Origin: Billgrantia antri
Lineage (GTDB): Bacteria > Pseudomonadota > Gammaproteobacteria > Pseudomonadales > Halomonadaceae
Length of the DNA: 64,000 nucleotides
Reading direction: 5' to 3'
NCBI RefSeq assembly: GCF_019430905.1
Contig: NZ_JAHYCA010000001.1
Span: 848,681 to 912,680, forward strand
Shown here: positions 1 through 9,222 of the stretch, one piece after another
How the letters are laid out: every line of letters begins with the position of its first letter
Numbering within the stretch: the first letter of the stretch is position 1
Made by a program: the position numbers and the translations under genes
The notes under the pieces: model-generated
The model's database searches: none
Told to the model about the DNA's origin: nothing
Seen by the model: the letters and a program-made list of their open reading frames with translations, nothing else

Positions 1-415
<415 letters not shown>

Positions 416-521
416 GTGCGTATCTCTCCAGAACTCATCGGGGTTGGCTCTTCATCGGCCTGCTTCGAGTGGCGCCCCTTTCGGCAGCCATCTGACAGGG
501 AGCGTGATGAGTGGGCCGCGC

Positions 522-550
522 ATTATAACCGCGGCCCGCGTAGCGTTCAA
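522..550 (-). promoter_or_regulatory. sigma70 promoter of rplU-rpmA
   Basis: On the minus strand a TTGAAC -35 box (545-550) and a perfect TATAAT -10 box (522-527) are separated by 17 nt, pointing toward rplU. The leader before the rplU ATG would be about 100 nt. Confidence 0.8.
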
Positions 551-612
551 GCCGCCGCCGCCCTTACCTTCACTCCGACGCCGCGCCATATCAAGGCACA
601 CCGCGGCACCGC

Positions 613-641
613 TTGACGCCCCACTGGGGGGGCCATAGCAT
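613..641 (+). promoter_or_regulatory. possible promoter of ispB
   Basis: TTGACG (613-618) and TAGCAT (636-641) are 17 nt apart, about 70 bp upstream of the ispB start. The -10 box matches consensus at four of six positions, so this is a moderate call. The rest of the 293 bp rplU-ispB gap shows nothing else that I can identify. Confidence 0.4.
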
Positions 642-708
642 GACCCGCAACTCTAGGCCCACCGCCACTCTCCGGCATTCGGGCCCAACAGCCCGATGAT
701 ATCGCCCC

Positions 709-1716
709 ATGCCTGCCAACGCTTCTACCAGCCCGACCGACAGCAACGCTTCCGCCTCGTCGCTCCATGCGGCGGTTGCCGACGATTTCGCCGCGGTCAA
801 CCGCACCATCATGAAACAGCTGGCCTCGCGCGTGCCGCTGGTGGAAACCATCGGCCAATACATCATTGCCAGCGGCGGCAAGCGTCTGCGCCCGCTGCTG
901 GTGCTGCTCGCCGCCCGCGCACTGGGCTATCAGGGCGACAAGCACATCTCGCTGGCCACACTGATCGAGTTCATGCACACCTCGACGCTGCTGCACGACG
1001 ACGTGGTCGACGAATCCCACATGCGCCGCGGACGCGCCACCGCAAACGACGCCTGGGGCAACGCCCCCTCGGTTCTGGTGGGCGACTACCTCTATTCGCG
1101 CTCCTTCCAGATGATGGTGGAAATCGGCTCGCTCAGGATCATGGACGTGCTCTCCAGCGCCACCTGCGTGATTGCCGAGGGCGAGGTGCAGCAGCTGACC
1201 AACGTGGGCAACCCCGACATCGACGAGGCGGTCTACTTCGAGACCATCCAGGGCAAGACCGCCATGCTGTTCGAAGCCGCCACCCACAGCGGCGCCATCC
1301 TGGCCGGGGCCGAACCGCAGCAGGAAGCGGCGCTACGGTACTACGGTCGCTATCTGGGCCTGGCGTTCCAGCTCGTCGACGACCTGCTCGACTACCAGGG
1401 CGACGCCGAGGCCATGGGCAAGAACGTGGGTGACGACTTGGCCGAGGGCAAGCCCACCCTGCCGCTGATCCAGGCAATGGCCGCCGGCACCCCCGACCAG
1501 GCCAAGACGATCCGCCAAGCCATTCGCCAGGGCGGACTCGACCAGTTGGACGAAGTACTCGCCATCGTGCGCGACACCGGCGCACTGGACTATACCCGCG
1601 CACGCGCCGAGGAGATGTCGGCCAAGGCGCTGGAGCAGCTGGATCTACTTCCACCCAGCCGCTATCGCGACAGCATGGCCGAACTGGCCAAGCTCGCCGT
1701 GGAACGCCAGAACTGA
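709..1716 (+). CDS. ispB: octaprenyl diphosphate synthase
   Basis: This is a trans-polyprenyl diphosphate synthase that extends farnesyl diphosphate with IPP to make the ubiquinone side chain. The 335 aa protein has both aspartate-rich motifs: LLHDDVVDESHMRRG near residue 100 and LVDDLLDYQGD near residue 225. The GGKRLRPLLV motif for diphosphate binding lies near residue 60. The start MPANASTS was chosen because the conserved region begins shortly after it. It is divergent from rplU, the usual context for ispB. The exact chain length (C40 or C45) cannot be read from the sequence. Confidence 0.93.
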   Translation: MPANASTSPTDSNASASSLHAAVADDFAAVNRTIMKQLASRVPLVETIGQYIIASGGKRLRPLLVLLAARALGYQGDKHISLATLIEFMHTSTLLHDDVVDESHMRRGRATANDAWGNAPSVLVGDYLYSRSFQMMVEIGSLRIMDVLSSATCVIAEGEVQQLTNVGNPDIDEAVYFETIQGKTAMLFEAATHSGAILAGAEPQQEAALRYYGRYLGLAFQLVDDLLDYQGDAEAMGKNVGDDLAEGKPTLPLIQAMAAGTPDQAKTIRQAIRQGGLDQLDEVLAIVRDTGALDYTRARAEEMSAKALEQLDLLPPSRYRDSMAELAKLAVERQN

Positions 1717-1742
1717 ACGTCGCACCGGCGCCGTCGCGGGGC

Positions 1743-1770
1743 TTGCAAGGACGAGGGTTTTGCGTATAAT
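1743..1770 (+). promoter_or_regulatory. promoter of tRNA-Pro
   Basis: TTGCAA (1743-1748) and a perfect TATAAT (1765-1770) have a 16 nt spacer. A GC-rich stretch follows the -10 box, as is usual for stable-RNA promoters. The tRNA begins 66 nt downstream. Confidence 0.75.
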
Positions 1771-1835
1771 GCCCATCCGTCGGCACCAGCGGCGCCGGCA
1801 TCGAGCGGTCCTCCGAGACGGCTCGTGTGCAGCAA

Positions 1836-1912
1836 CGGAGTATAGCTCAGCTTGGTAGAGCGCTGCCTTCGGGAGGCAGAGGTCGTAGGTTCGAATCCTG
1901 CTACTCCGACCA
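1836..1912 (+). tRNA. proK: tRNA-Pro(CGG)
   Basis: A 77 nt cloverleaf with acceptor arms CGGAGTA/TACTCCG, a GTTCGAATC T-loop and an encoded CCA end. The anticodon loop TTCGGGA sits between CTGCC and GGCAG, giving anticodon CGG. It has its own promoter and terminator, so it is monocistronic. I looked for an adjacent integrase or duplicated tRNA 3' end and found neither. Confidence 0.95.
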
Positions 1913-1923
1913 AAGAATTCAGC

Positions 1924-1962
1924 AAAACCGCCACTTACGGATCATACCGGGTGGCGGTTTTT
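1924..1962 (+). terminator. Rho-independent terminator after tRNA-Pro
   Basis: AAAACCGCCAC and GTGGCGGTTTTT form an inverted repeat with a short loop, ending in a T-run. It lies 11 nt after the tRNA. Between it and the porin gene (1963-2140) I see no gene or clear signal. Confidence 0.85.
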
Positions 1963-2140
1963 CGTTGCCAGGACAGGCGTAAGTCTGACGCCAGCTCACG
2001 CTCCTAACCTCAAGTCTTTCGATCTCCTGCCGATAGTCGTCTGGAACGCAGAGACACACATCTCCTGCCCGTAAGGTCGATCATTAGGCCCGCCTTTCCG
2101 CTACCTCTAGAGGGGCGGCCATACACCATCGCCCACGCCT

Positions 2141-3388
2141 GTGGACCTTCTAATGCAGAGAAAGCCAGTTCTTATCGCCTTCATCTTGCTGATGCTGACT
2201 TGCGGGCTTCCCCTTGCAGCACAAGCGAACACTCCCTCGCTGTCCTTGAATGGCTTCGGCACGCTTGGCGTGGTGCATTCCGACGAGGACCAGGCGGATT
2301 TCGTTTCGAGCATGCTAATGCCCAGGGGGGCTGGCCATACCAGTGACTGGAGCGCCGAGGTCGACAGCCGACTGGGCCTGCAGCTTACCGCCAACCTTAC
2401 GCCCCGCCTCTCGAGCGTGGTGCAGGTCGTCACCGAGCAGCAGTACGATGGCCAGTTCAGGCCGGCAATAGAGTGGGCCAACATCAATTTCGATGTGACG
2501 CCCGAGCTTAGCCTGAGAGTCGGCCGCGTCATCCTTCCGGTCTTCATGAATTCGGAGTATCGCAAGGTAGGCTATGCGACGCCCTGGGTGCGCCCGCCAT
2601 TGGAAGTCTATCGCACCATACCGGTTTCCAGCATTGATGGCCTGGACGTCAGCTACCGCTCCCGTATCGCAAGCGCCACCAGCACGCTTCGGGCCACCTA
2701 TGGGCAAAGTGATTCGACTTTCCCTTACACCGATTCAGCGATGGGTCGAGCCACGGCAGAGGCGCGCGCCCGGGAAGGATTGACGATCGGCAATACCGTG
2801 GAGCAGGGCAATCTCAGCGTCTTTGCTGCCTACAGCCATTACCGCCTGAGCATTGAAGACTTCAACCCGCTATTCGATGTGTTCCGAATGTTTGGCCCTG
2901 AAGGCGATGCCATTGCCGATCGCTACAATGTCGATGACAAGTCATTTGAAGTGATCAGCCTGGGTGCTCGCTACGATCCCGGCAACTGGTTCGTGATGGG
3001 CGAATGGGCCCAGACCAGCAGCCGCACTTTTCTAACGGATAACCGCGGCTGGTACATTTCCGGCGGTTACCGCTTGGGCGCCTTCACGCCCTATCTGACA
3101 TATGCCAATCAGCGCATTCACAGCCAGACGTCCACTCCAGGCCTTTCACAGCCCGGCAGCGAAGCACTGGATGCGATGCTCAACTCTCTGCTTCAGGGGC
3201 AACCACAGCAGAAGAGCATTTCGCTCGGCTTGCGCTGGGACTTCAGCAGCAGCATGGCCATCAAGGCCCAGTTCGACCACATGAATCATGAGGGGGGATC
3301 ACGCGGCTACCTGGTCAACTCACAGCCAGGCTTCGATCCCGGCGGTTCGGTCAACTTGTTCAGCCTTGCGCTCGACTTCGTGTTCTGA
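2141..3388 (+). CDS. outer-membrane porin-like beta-barrel protein
   Basis: The protein has a cleavable signal peptide (hydrophobic stretch around residues 11-25, likely cut at AAQA/NTP). It continues with many alternating amphipathic strands and ends in LALDFVF, a terminal phenylalanine typical of barrels assembled by the BAM complex. About 411-415 aa, the size of a monomer of a trimeric porin. Translation may start at GTG 2141 or at ATG 2153 (MQRKPVLIAF); neither has a strong ribosome site. It ends 10 nt before a small PstS-like gene and appears to be the first gene of an operon with it and a GGDEF/EAL gene. The transported solute is unknown. Confidence 0.75.
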   Translation: MDLLMQRKPVLIAFILLMLTCGLPLAAQANTPSLSLNGFGTLGVVHSDEDQADFVSSMLMPRGAGHTSDWSAEVDSRLGLQLTANLTPRLSSVVQVVTEQQYDGQFRPAIEWANINFDVTPELSLRVGRVILPVFMNSEYRKVGYATPWVRPPLEVYRTIPVSSIDGLDVSYRSRIASATSTLRATYGQSDSTFPYTDSAMGRATAEARAREGLTIGNTVEQGNLSVFAAYSHYRLSIEDFNPLFDVFRMFGPEGDAIADRYNVDDKSFEVISLGARYDPGNWFVMGEWAQTSSRTFLTDNRGWYISGGYRLGAFTPYLTYANQRIHSQTSTPGLSQPGSEALDAMLNSLLQGQPQQKSISLGLRWDFSSSMAIKAQFDHMNHEGGSRGYLVNSQPGFDPGGSVNLFSLALDFVF

Positions 3389-3398
3389 GGAGACAAGG

Positions 3399-3824
3399 AT
3401 GCCTTCACGACTCAAGCGAATTGGCTGTGGCCTACTATTTTCACTGGCATCGAGCATGGCCTGGGCCGAGGTGGTGGTGGTGGTTTCCGCACACAATCCG
3501 CTCGCCACGCTTACCCGAAGCGAACTGGCCGACATCTACCTGGGCCGTACCAGCCGCTTTCCCAATGGTCAGCCAGCCACGCCATTGGACCAAGGCGAGA
3601 GCTCTCCGATCTACGCAACCTTCTACCGCGAATATCTAGGCCAGACGCCCACTCAGGTCAAGATGCACTGGTCGCGCCTGATATTCACCGGACGCGGCCA
3701 GCCACCGCGCAGCCTGGCAGGCGACCGCGCCATGGTCGACTTCGTGGCGGCGCATGCCGACGCCATCGGTTACCTGGACGACGTCCACATCGACGAGCGT
3801 CTGCGGGTGGTGACCATTGACTGA
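3399..3824 (+). CDS. small PstS-like periplasmic substrate-binding protein
   Basis: A 141 aa secreted protein: signal peptide residues 1-23 with a cut at AWA/EV, then one PBP-like domain. It carries hallmarks of the small 'phosphate ABC transporter substrate-binding' family: ELADIYLGRTSRFPNG, a central PLDQGE segment, HWSRLIFTGRG and a C-terminal AIGYLDD. It is about half the length of a true PstS and no permease or ATPase is nearby, so transport is unlikely and ligand sensing is more plausible (inference). A GAGGAGACAAGG ribosome site precedes the ATG. Its 3' end overlaps the start of the GGDEF/EAL gene by 8 nt. The ligand (phosphate or another anion) is not known. Confidence 0.7.
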   Translation: MPSRLKRIGCGLLFSLASSMAWAEVVVVVSAHNPLATLTRSELADIYLGRTSRFPNGQPATPLDQGESSPIYATFYREYLGQTPTQVKMHWSRLIFTGRGQPPRSLAGDRAMVDFVAAHADAIGYLDDVHIDERLRVVTID

Positions 3825-6132
3825 GCCAACGCCACACCCACCGGCGGCGGACGCCTCCCGGCGGCACTGGCTGCACCAGCTCGTCGAGCCCGGCGTACTG
3901 TTCCCGGGTCTGGCGCTGCTGACGCTGACCGCCATCTGGTTGGTGACGCTCGATCTCGTCGAACGGGAGTACACGGCCGCCGAGCAACGGGCCGCGGCGT
4001 TGACGGCCGACCTGGCCGAAACCTATGAGGCCCAGGTCGTGCGAGCACTGCGCGAGATCGACACCACGCTCAAGCTGGTACGCTACAGTCTCGACGAACG
4101 CCCTCCACAGCGCGTTCTTGATGAGCTGGGCCAGCAAGGCATGCTCCCGCCCACCTTGCTGTTCGAGGTTCGCATCAGCGATGCCGCAGGCAACGTCATC
4201 GCCAGCACGCACCCCTCCTCGGCGCCGCAGAGCGTCATCACCGCTGCCGAAGGAGAGGGCATGCAGGTGGCGTTGCCGCGGCAGCAGGCGAGCGGAGCGG
4301 ACAGTCAGCTTGCCTTCAGCCGGCGCCTGACGACAGCCGATGAGCCCGCCCCGGCAGTCGTCTCGGTACTGGTGAGCGCGGCGCATTTCGTCAGCGGCTA
4401 CGAGCTGGATACGCTGGGCGTGCAGGGGGTGCTGGCCGTGGCGGGCGAGGAAGACACATTCCTGGTGCGCCGCACTGGCGACACCATCCACACCGGCGAG
4501 CCGGTCGACTACGCCAACCTCGTGAATGGCAGTGGCGCACTCGGTGATCCTGCCCAGCTCAGGGTGAACGAGTGGGACGACGTGCACCGCTACCTCGTGG
4601 CCAGAGCCTTGTTCGAGTTTCCGGTCGCCATCGTCGTTGGACTCTCCCGGAGCGAGCAGATGGCCGCTGCCTCCGCCCTGCAGCGTGACTACTACTGGCG
4701 CGCCCTGCTGGTCACGCTCGCCTTTCTCGTCGTGCTGACGATGCTCGGCCGTCTCAGCTGGAAGCTTCGCCGGGCACAGGCCAGCGTGCTCGAAGAGCGT
4801 CTGGACCACGCCCGCCGCGCCGAATACCTGGCCTTTCATGACAACCTGACGGAACTGCCGAACCGGGCATACTTCAGCCGCCTGCTGACGCACGGCATGC
4901 AGCATGCCCGACGCTACGACAAGCACCTGGCGCTGCTGTTTCTCGATCTCGACCGGTTCAAGGCGATCAACGACTCCCTCGGCCACGATGCGGGCGATGA
5001 GCTGTTGCAAGAAGTCAGTCTCCGACTCGGGCGCGCGGTGCGAGAAAGCGATACGGTCGCCCGCCTCGGCGGCGATGAGTTCGTCGTCCTGCTTCCTGAA
5101 ATTCATGATCAGGAGCAGGTTCATCAGGTGGCCAACAAGATCCTCGCCGCGATCAGCGCTCCCTTCACCCTGGCCGGCCAGGAGTTTCGCATCACGGTGA
5201 GCATCGGTATCGCCCTGTATCCCGCGGACGGGGAAGATGAGCAAACCCTGATGAAGCACGCCGACGTGGCCATGTACCACGCCAAGGAAGAGGGAAAGAA
5301 CAATGCCCAGTTCTACTCCGAACAGCTCAAGTCCGACTCCTTGGAGCGCCTGGCACTCGAGTCGAGCCTGCGCAAGGCGCTGGAGCGTCGGGAATTCCGG
5401 CTTTACTACCAGTCGAAGCTCGACATGGCGACCGGCCGCGTCATCGGCATGGAGGCCCTACTGCGCTGGCAACATCCGGAGCTCGGCCTGATCCTGCCCA
5501 AGCAGTTCATCCCGTTGGCCGAAGAGAATGGCCTGATCATCCCCATCGGCCGCTGGGTCATCCATACCGCCTGCCGACAGAATATCGCCTGGCAGCAGGC
5601 CGGCTTCCCGGCGCTGAGCATGGCAGTCAACCTATCGGCTCGACAGTTCCTCGATGACGGCCTGCCGGGAGATATCAAGAGCGCGCTGCAGGCCACCGGG
5701 ATGCCTCCGCAACTGCTCGAGGTGGAAATCACCGAGAGCATGATGATGGTGGACATGCCAAGAGCGGTGAGCGTGCTGCAGGAGCTACGGACCATCGGCG
5801 TGCGCATCGCCATCGACGATTTCGGCACCGGCTATTCGTCGCTCTCCAAGCTGCAGGCCCTGCCTCTCGACACCATCAAGATCGACGGCTCGTTCATTCA
5901 CGACCTTCTCGACAATGCCGTGGATAGGAGCCTGACCGAGGCCATCATCGATCTCGGCAAGCGACTGGGCCTGACGGTCGTGGCCGAGGGCGTGGAGTCG
6001 GCGGAACAGATAGCCTACCTGCGTCGCCATGCCTGCGATCAGGTCCAAGGCTTCTACATGCACGAACCGCAGCCGGCAGACGAAGCGGCGATCTCGCTGC
6101 AGCGCAGGATCGACAATGTTTTCCCGTGTTGA
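3817..6132 (+). CDS. membrane-bound GGDEF/EAL c-di-GMP protein with periplasmic sensor domain
   Basis: A 771 aa protein. TM1 lies near residues 28-48, a periplasmic domain with a long N-terminal helix spans about 50-285, and TM2 near 292-312 leads into a cytoplasmic GGDEF domain (RLGGDEF near 420) and an EAL domain (EALLRW near 546). The GGDEF domain keeps the RESD inhibitory site five residues ahead of the motif. The EAL domain keeps NLSARQ, EITES, DDFGTG, KIDGSF and AEGVES, so both activities look possible. The only upstream start is TTG 3817, directly after an in-frame stop, and it overlaps the PstS-like gene's TGA, which implies translational coupling. It probably reads a periplasmic signal supplied by the PstS-like partner (inference). 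Confidence 0.85.
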   Translation: MTEPTPHPPAADASRRHWLHQLVEPGVLFPGLALLTLTAIWLVTLDLVEREYTAAEQRAAALTADLAETYEAQVVRALREIDTTLKLVRYSLDERPPQRVLDELGQQGMLPPTLLFEVRISDAAGNVIASTHPSSAPQSVITAAEGEGMQVALPRQQASGADSQLAFSRRLTTADEPAPAVVSVLVSAAHFVSGYELDTLGVQGVLAVAGEEDTFLVRRTGDTIHTGEPVDYANLVNGSGALGDPAQLRVNEWDDVHRYLVARALFEFPVAIVVGLSRSEQMAAASALQRDYYWRALLVTLAFLVVLTMLGRLSWKLRRAQASVLEERLDHARRAEYLAFHDNLTELPNRAYFSRLLTHGMQHARRYDKHLALLFLDLDRFKAINDSLGHDAGDELLQEVSLRLGRAVRESDTVARLGGDEFVVLLPEIHDQEQVHQVANKILAAISAPFTLAGQEFRITVSIGIALYPADGEDEQTLMKHADVAMYHAKEEGKNNAQFYSEQLKSDSLERLALESSLRKALERREFRLYYQSKLDMATGRVIGMEALLRWQHPELGLILPKQFIPLAEENGLIIPIGRWVIHTACRQNIAWQQAGFPALSMAVNLSARQFLDDGLPGDIKSALQATGMPPQLLEVEITESMMMVDMPRAVSVLQELRTIGVRIAIDDFGTGYSSLSKLQALPLDTIKIDGSFIHDLLDNAVDRSLTEAIIDLGKRLGLTVVAEGVESAEQIAYLRRHACDQVQGFYMHEPQPADEAAISLQRRIDNVFPC

Positions 6133-6319
6133 CGCTGGCGCAGCCTCGGCCGGAACGCCGCCCCTCCTTTAGCCTGATACCGCCAACTTTGGCGTGAACG
6201 TGCCGAGAAAAGACGCTATGCTGCGCGGTCGGATCGCCATAGACACTTTTATGGCCCGCATACAAGCATATCCAAAAGAGACTTGCCCCAGAACAAGTCC
6301 CACTCGTAGGGAGGCGCTC

Positions 6320-7648
6320 GTGACGATTAGCGAGCTCGAGACTGCGCATGGTAGCGCCGGCGTCGCCGCGGCCATGGCTGGCCCCCACAGCAGCAGTGAC
6401 ATCGACACGCTGCGAGCCAAGTTCTATCAACTCTACATCGCCGTGGAACAGAGCCCGGCCGCCACCGCCATCACCGATACCGAAGGACGCATCGAGTATG
6501 TCAACCGCCGCTTCCTCGAGGTAACCGGCTACTCGCGTGAAGAGCTGATCGGCAAGACGCCGGCCATGATTCGCTCGGGGTTGACGCCCGACATCGTCTA
6601 TCGGGACCTGTGGCAGACCCTGCGCAGCGGCCAGGTATGGCGCGGCGAGCTGCAGAACCGCAAGAAGAGCGGCGAACTCTACTGGGAAGCCGAGACCATC
6701 ACGCCGGTACGCGACGATTCAGGGCAGATAGTACGCTTCGTGGCGGTCAAGGAGGACATCACCGAGCGCAAGCGCCAGGAAGAGGAGCTGCGGCTGCTCG
6801 CCAGCGTGTTCCAGACCGGTCAGGCGACCCTGATCACCGACCCCGAGATGCGCATCGAGCGGGTCAACCAGGCCTTTACCGACATCACCGGCTACCTGCC
6901 GGAAGAGGTCATTGGCCACACGCCACGCCTGTTCAAGTCGGGTCGGCACGACAAGGCCTTCTATGCCCAGCTATGGCAAGAGGTGCTCGAGACCGGCCAC
7001 TGGCAGGGCGAGATCTGGAACCGCAACAAATACGGCGAGATCTATCCGCTGTGGCAATCGATCACGGCCGTGTCCGACGAGGCGGGAAAGGTACGCCACT
7101 ACATCGCCGTCTTCCACAACATCGCCGAACGCAAGCGCCTCGAGGAGGAGCTGGAGCAGCAGGCCACCCGTGACCATCTGACCGGCGCGCACAATCGTCG
7201 CGCCTTCGACACCGCCATGCGCAAGGCGATCCGCCAAGCCGAACGCAGCGATAACACTTTCTCGCTGCTGCTGTTCGATATCGACCGCTTCAAGTCGGTC
7301 AATGACCAGCATGGCCACGACACCGGCGATGCCATCCTCAAGCGCCTCGCCACGCTGGTGAACCAGACCCTGCGCAGCACCGATCTGCTGGCGCGCTGGG
7401 GCGGCGAGGAGTTTGCCGTCCTGCTGCAGGATACTTCCGCCAGCGGGGCCTCGACGTTCGCCGAGCGCCTGCGCCAGCAGGTGGCCGAGACCCGCCTGCA
7501 TGGGCTGGCCGTCACCATCAGCCTGGGCATTGCCGAATACCACCGGGGCGAAAGCCCCGACGAGATGCTAGCGCGTGCCGATGGCGCGCTGTACCGGGCC
7601 AAACGGGCGGGGCGCAACCGTGTTGGCGTCGCCGACAGCTCCCCCTGA
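6320..7648 (+). CDS. PAS-PAS-GGDEF diguanylate cyclase
   Basis: A soluble 442 aa protein with two PAS domains, each followed by a PAC segment (KEDITERKRQ and FHNIAERKRL), then a GGDEF domain with RWGGEEF. An RSTD inhibitory site lies five residues upstream, so product inhibition is expected. GTG 6320 was chosen because AGGGAGG lies 7 nt upstream; an upstream GTG (6194) in the same frame has no ribosome site and would add a non-conserved tail. No transmembrane segment is visible, so the signal is cytoplasmic. It lies about 190 nt after the GGDEF/EAL gene on the same strand and may have its own promoter. The PAS cofactor is unknown. Confidence 0.85.
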   Translation: MTISELETAHGSAGVAAAMAGPHSSSDIDTLRAKFYQLYIAVEQSPAATAITDTEGRIEYVNRRFLEVTGYSREELIGKTPAMIRSGLTPDIVYRDLWQTLRSGQVWRGELQNRKKSGELYWEAETITPVRDDSGQIVRFVAVKEDITERKRQEEELRLLASVFQTGQATLITDPEMRIERVNQAFTDITGYLPEEVIGHTPRLFKSGRHDKAFYAQLWQEVLETGHWQGEIWNRNKYGEIYPLWQSITAVSDEAGKVRHYIAVFHNIAERKRLEEELEQQATRDHLTGAHNRRAFDTAMRKAIRQAERSDNTFSLLLFDIDRFKSVNDQHGHDTGDAILKRLATLVNQTLRSTDLLARWGGEEFAVLLQDTSASGASTFAERLRQQVAETRLHGLAVTISLGIAEYHRGESPDEMLARADGALYRAKRAGRNRVGVADSSP

Positions 7649-7659
7649 ACCTGGCACCG

Positions 7660-9222
7660 CTATAGCCATGGCTCCAGCCAGCCGATCCTGCCCAGCCTGG
7701 CTCCCAGGCGGCGCCAGAAATCGCCGGGCTCCCGCACGAGAGAAATCGCCTCCCCCTGCTGCATCGTCTGCCAGGTGAGTCGTCCCTGCTCATCCCGCAC
7801 GACCCGGTAGCTCAGTTCCGGCGCCTTGCCAGTCTCCACCAGCGCCTGCAGTTCGCCGGCAAGGCCGGAGCTGGTCGCGAGCACACCTACCTCGGTATTC
7901 CACCACACCGAACGCGGGTCGGCGTTGGCCGAGCCGACGAACACGCGATCGTCATCGATGGCGAGCGCCTTGATGTGCAGGGCGGAGGCTGAGGAGCCCA
8001 CGCCGAACCCATCATTGTCGGGTTCGCTCTCGGCACGCATCTCGTAGAGTGCAACGCCGCTGTCGAGCAACGCGCCTCGACGAACCTGATAGGCACCGTG
8101 GACCACCGGTACATCGGTCGCTTCGAGCGAGTTGGTGAAGACCTCGACCTCGACGCCGGTCTCGGCCAGCCGCTGCAATCGCTGCGTACCCCGCTCGCCG
8201 GGCACGAAGTAGGCGGAAACGATCACCAGCCGATCGCTCGGCTCGCCGGCATGCTCGAGCAGGTCGCCAGCCATGGTGCGCGCCAGCTCAGGGCGTCCAC
8301 GCCAGGCCAGCTTGCCTGGCGGATCCCACAGGGCGACACCCTCCCCCCAGTGCAGTCTTCCTACCAGCGTCTCCTGCTCGGCATCGGCATAGCGGCGGCG
8401 AAGGTCGGCGAAGTAGGGCGAGTCGGCGTTGGCCTCGACCCAGTCGTCGAGCGATGCCTTGAGGTCACGCCACGCCTCGTCAGCGGCGGGGTGATAACGC
8501 CCGATAGGCTGTGCCAGTCCATGATTCCAATACAGATGGAAGCTGCGCGACAGCGGTTCCACTACCGGCCCCAGAACCAGCAGGTCGAGGTCGGTGAAAT
8601 TACGCGGCTCGCTTGCGCTGTAGTATTCGTCGCCCAGATTGCGCCCGCCGACGATGGCCAGAGCGCCGTCAGCGATCCATAGCTTGTTGTGCATGCGACG
8701 ATGCTGGCGTGTCGCCTGTGGCACCGAAGCCAGCACACGACCAATTAGCGTATCGCGACCGATGCCGATCGCGTTGTAGACGCGCACCTGAATGTTGGGA
8801 TGACTTGCAAGCGCCGCCAGCTGCGCCCCCTGCCCCACCGCGCCCATGTCGTCGATCAACAGGCGCACCTCGACGCCCCTGTCGGCGGCACGCAGCAGGC
8901 GGTGCAGCAGCAGGCGGGTCGTCAGCCCGTCGCCCATCAGGTAGGTCTGGATATCGAGTCGCCGGTCGACCTGCTCACTGAGCAACACGCGCAAGCTGAA
9001 GGCATCCTGGCCGCTGGAGAGCAGGGTGAAGCCACTCTTGCCGGGGTGCGGCGAGGCGCTCAATCGCGCCCACTGACCCAGCCACGTGGCTTCACCCTCG
9101 GCCGGGGCCAACGGGGCGCCATGCTCGCGCGGCAACGGCGCGGCAGCGCAACCCTGCAGTACGAAGCCCAGCACGACATACAGCGTCAGACACCGGGCTC
9201 GTCTAAGCTCAGGGCTCGTCAT
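7660..9222 (-). CDS. phospholipase D-family lipoprotein, ClsC-like
   Basis: A 520 aa protein with two HKD motifs, HNKLWIADG near residue 178 and HIKALAIDD near residue 416, the two halves of a PLD active site. The stretch GGRNLGDEYY resembles E. coli ClsC/YmdC, which makes cardiolipin from PG and PE. The N-terminus has a hydrophobic segment ending in LQGC, a lipobox, so it is probably lipid-anchored, unlike most cardiolipin synthases. ATG 9222 puts the signal peptide at the N-terminus. Its start overlaps the end of the small membrane protein gene by 14 nt, suggesting coupling. The function as cardiolipin synthase is inferred from family resemblance. Confidence 0.78.
   Translation of the reverse strand: MTSPELRRARCLTLYVVLGFVLQGCAAAPLPREHGAPLAPAEGEATWLGQWARLSASPHPGKSGFTLLSSGQDAFSLRVLLSEQVDRRLDIQTYLMGDGLTTRLLLHRLLRAADRGVEVRLLIDDMGAVGQGAQLAALASHPNIQVRVYNAIGIGRDTLIGRVLASVPQATRQHRRMHNKLWIADGALAIVGGRNLGDEYYSASEPRNFTDLDLLVLGPVVEPLSRSFHLYWNHGLAQPIGRYHPAADEAWRDLKASLDDWVEANADSPYFADLRRRYADAEQETLVGRLHWGEGVALWDPPGKLAWRGRPELARTMAGDLLEHAGEPSDRLVIVSAYFVPGERGTQRLQRLAETGVEVEVFTNSLEATDVPVVHGAYQVRRGALLDSGVALYEMRAESEPDNDGFGVGSSASALHIKALAIDDDRVFVGSANADPRSVWWNTEVGVLATSSGLAGELQALVETGKAPELSYRVVRDEQGRLTWQTMQQGEAISLVREPGDFWRRLGARLGRIGWLEPWL

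Noticed and set aside
1836..2140. tRNA-Pro as an attachment site for a genomic island carrying the porin and GGDEF genes
   Set aside because: There is no integrase, no repeated tRNA 3' end downstream, and base composition does not change clearly.
3685..5280. A 531-codon open frame on the minus strand opposite the GGDEF/EAL gene
   Set aside because: The plus-strand frame has clear TM, GGDEF and EAL motifs, while the minus frame shows none.
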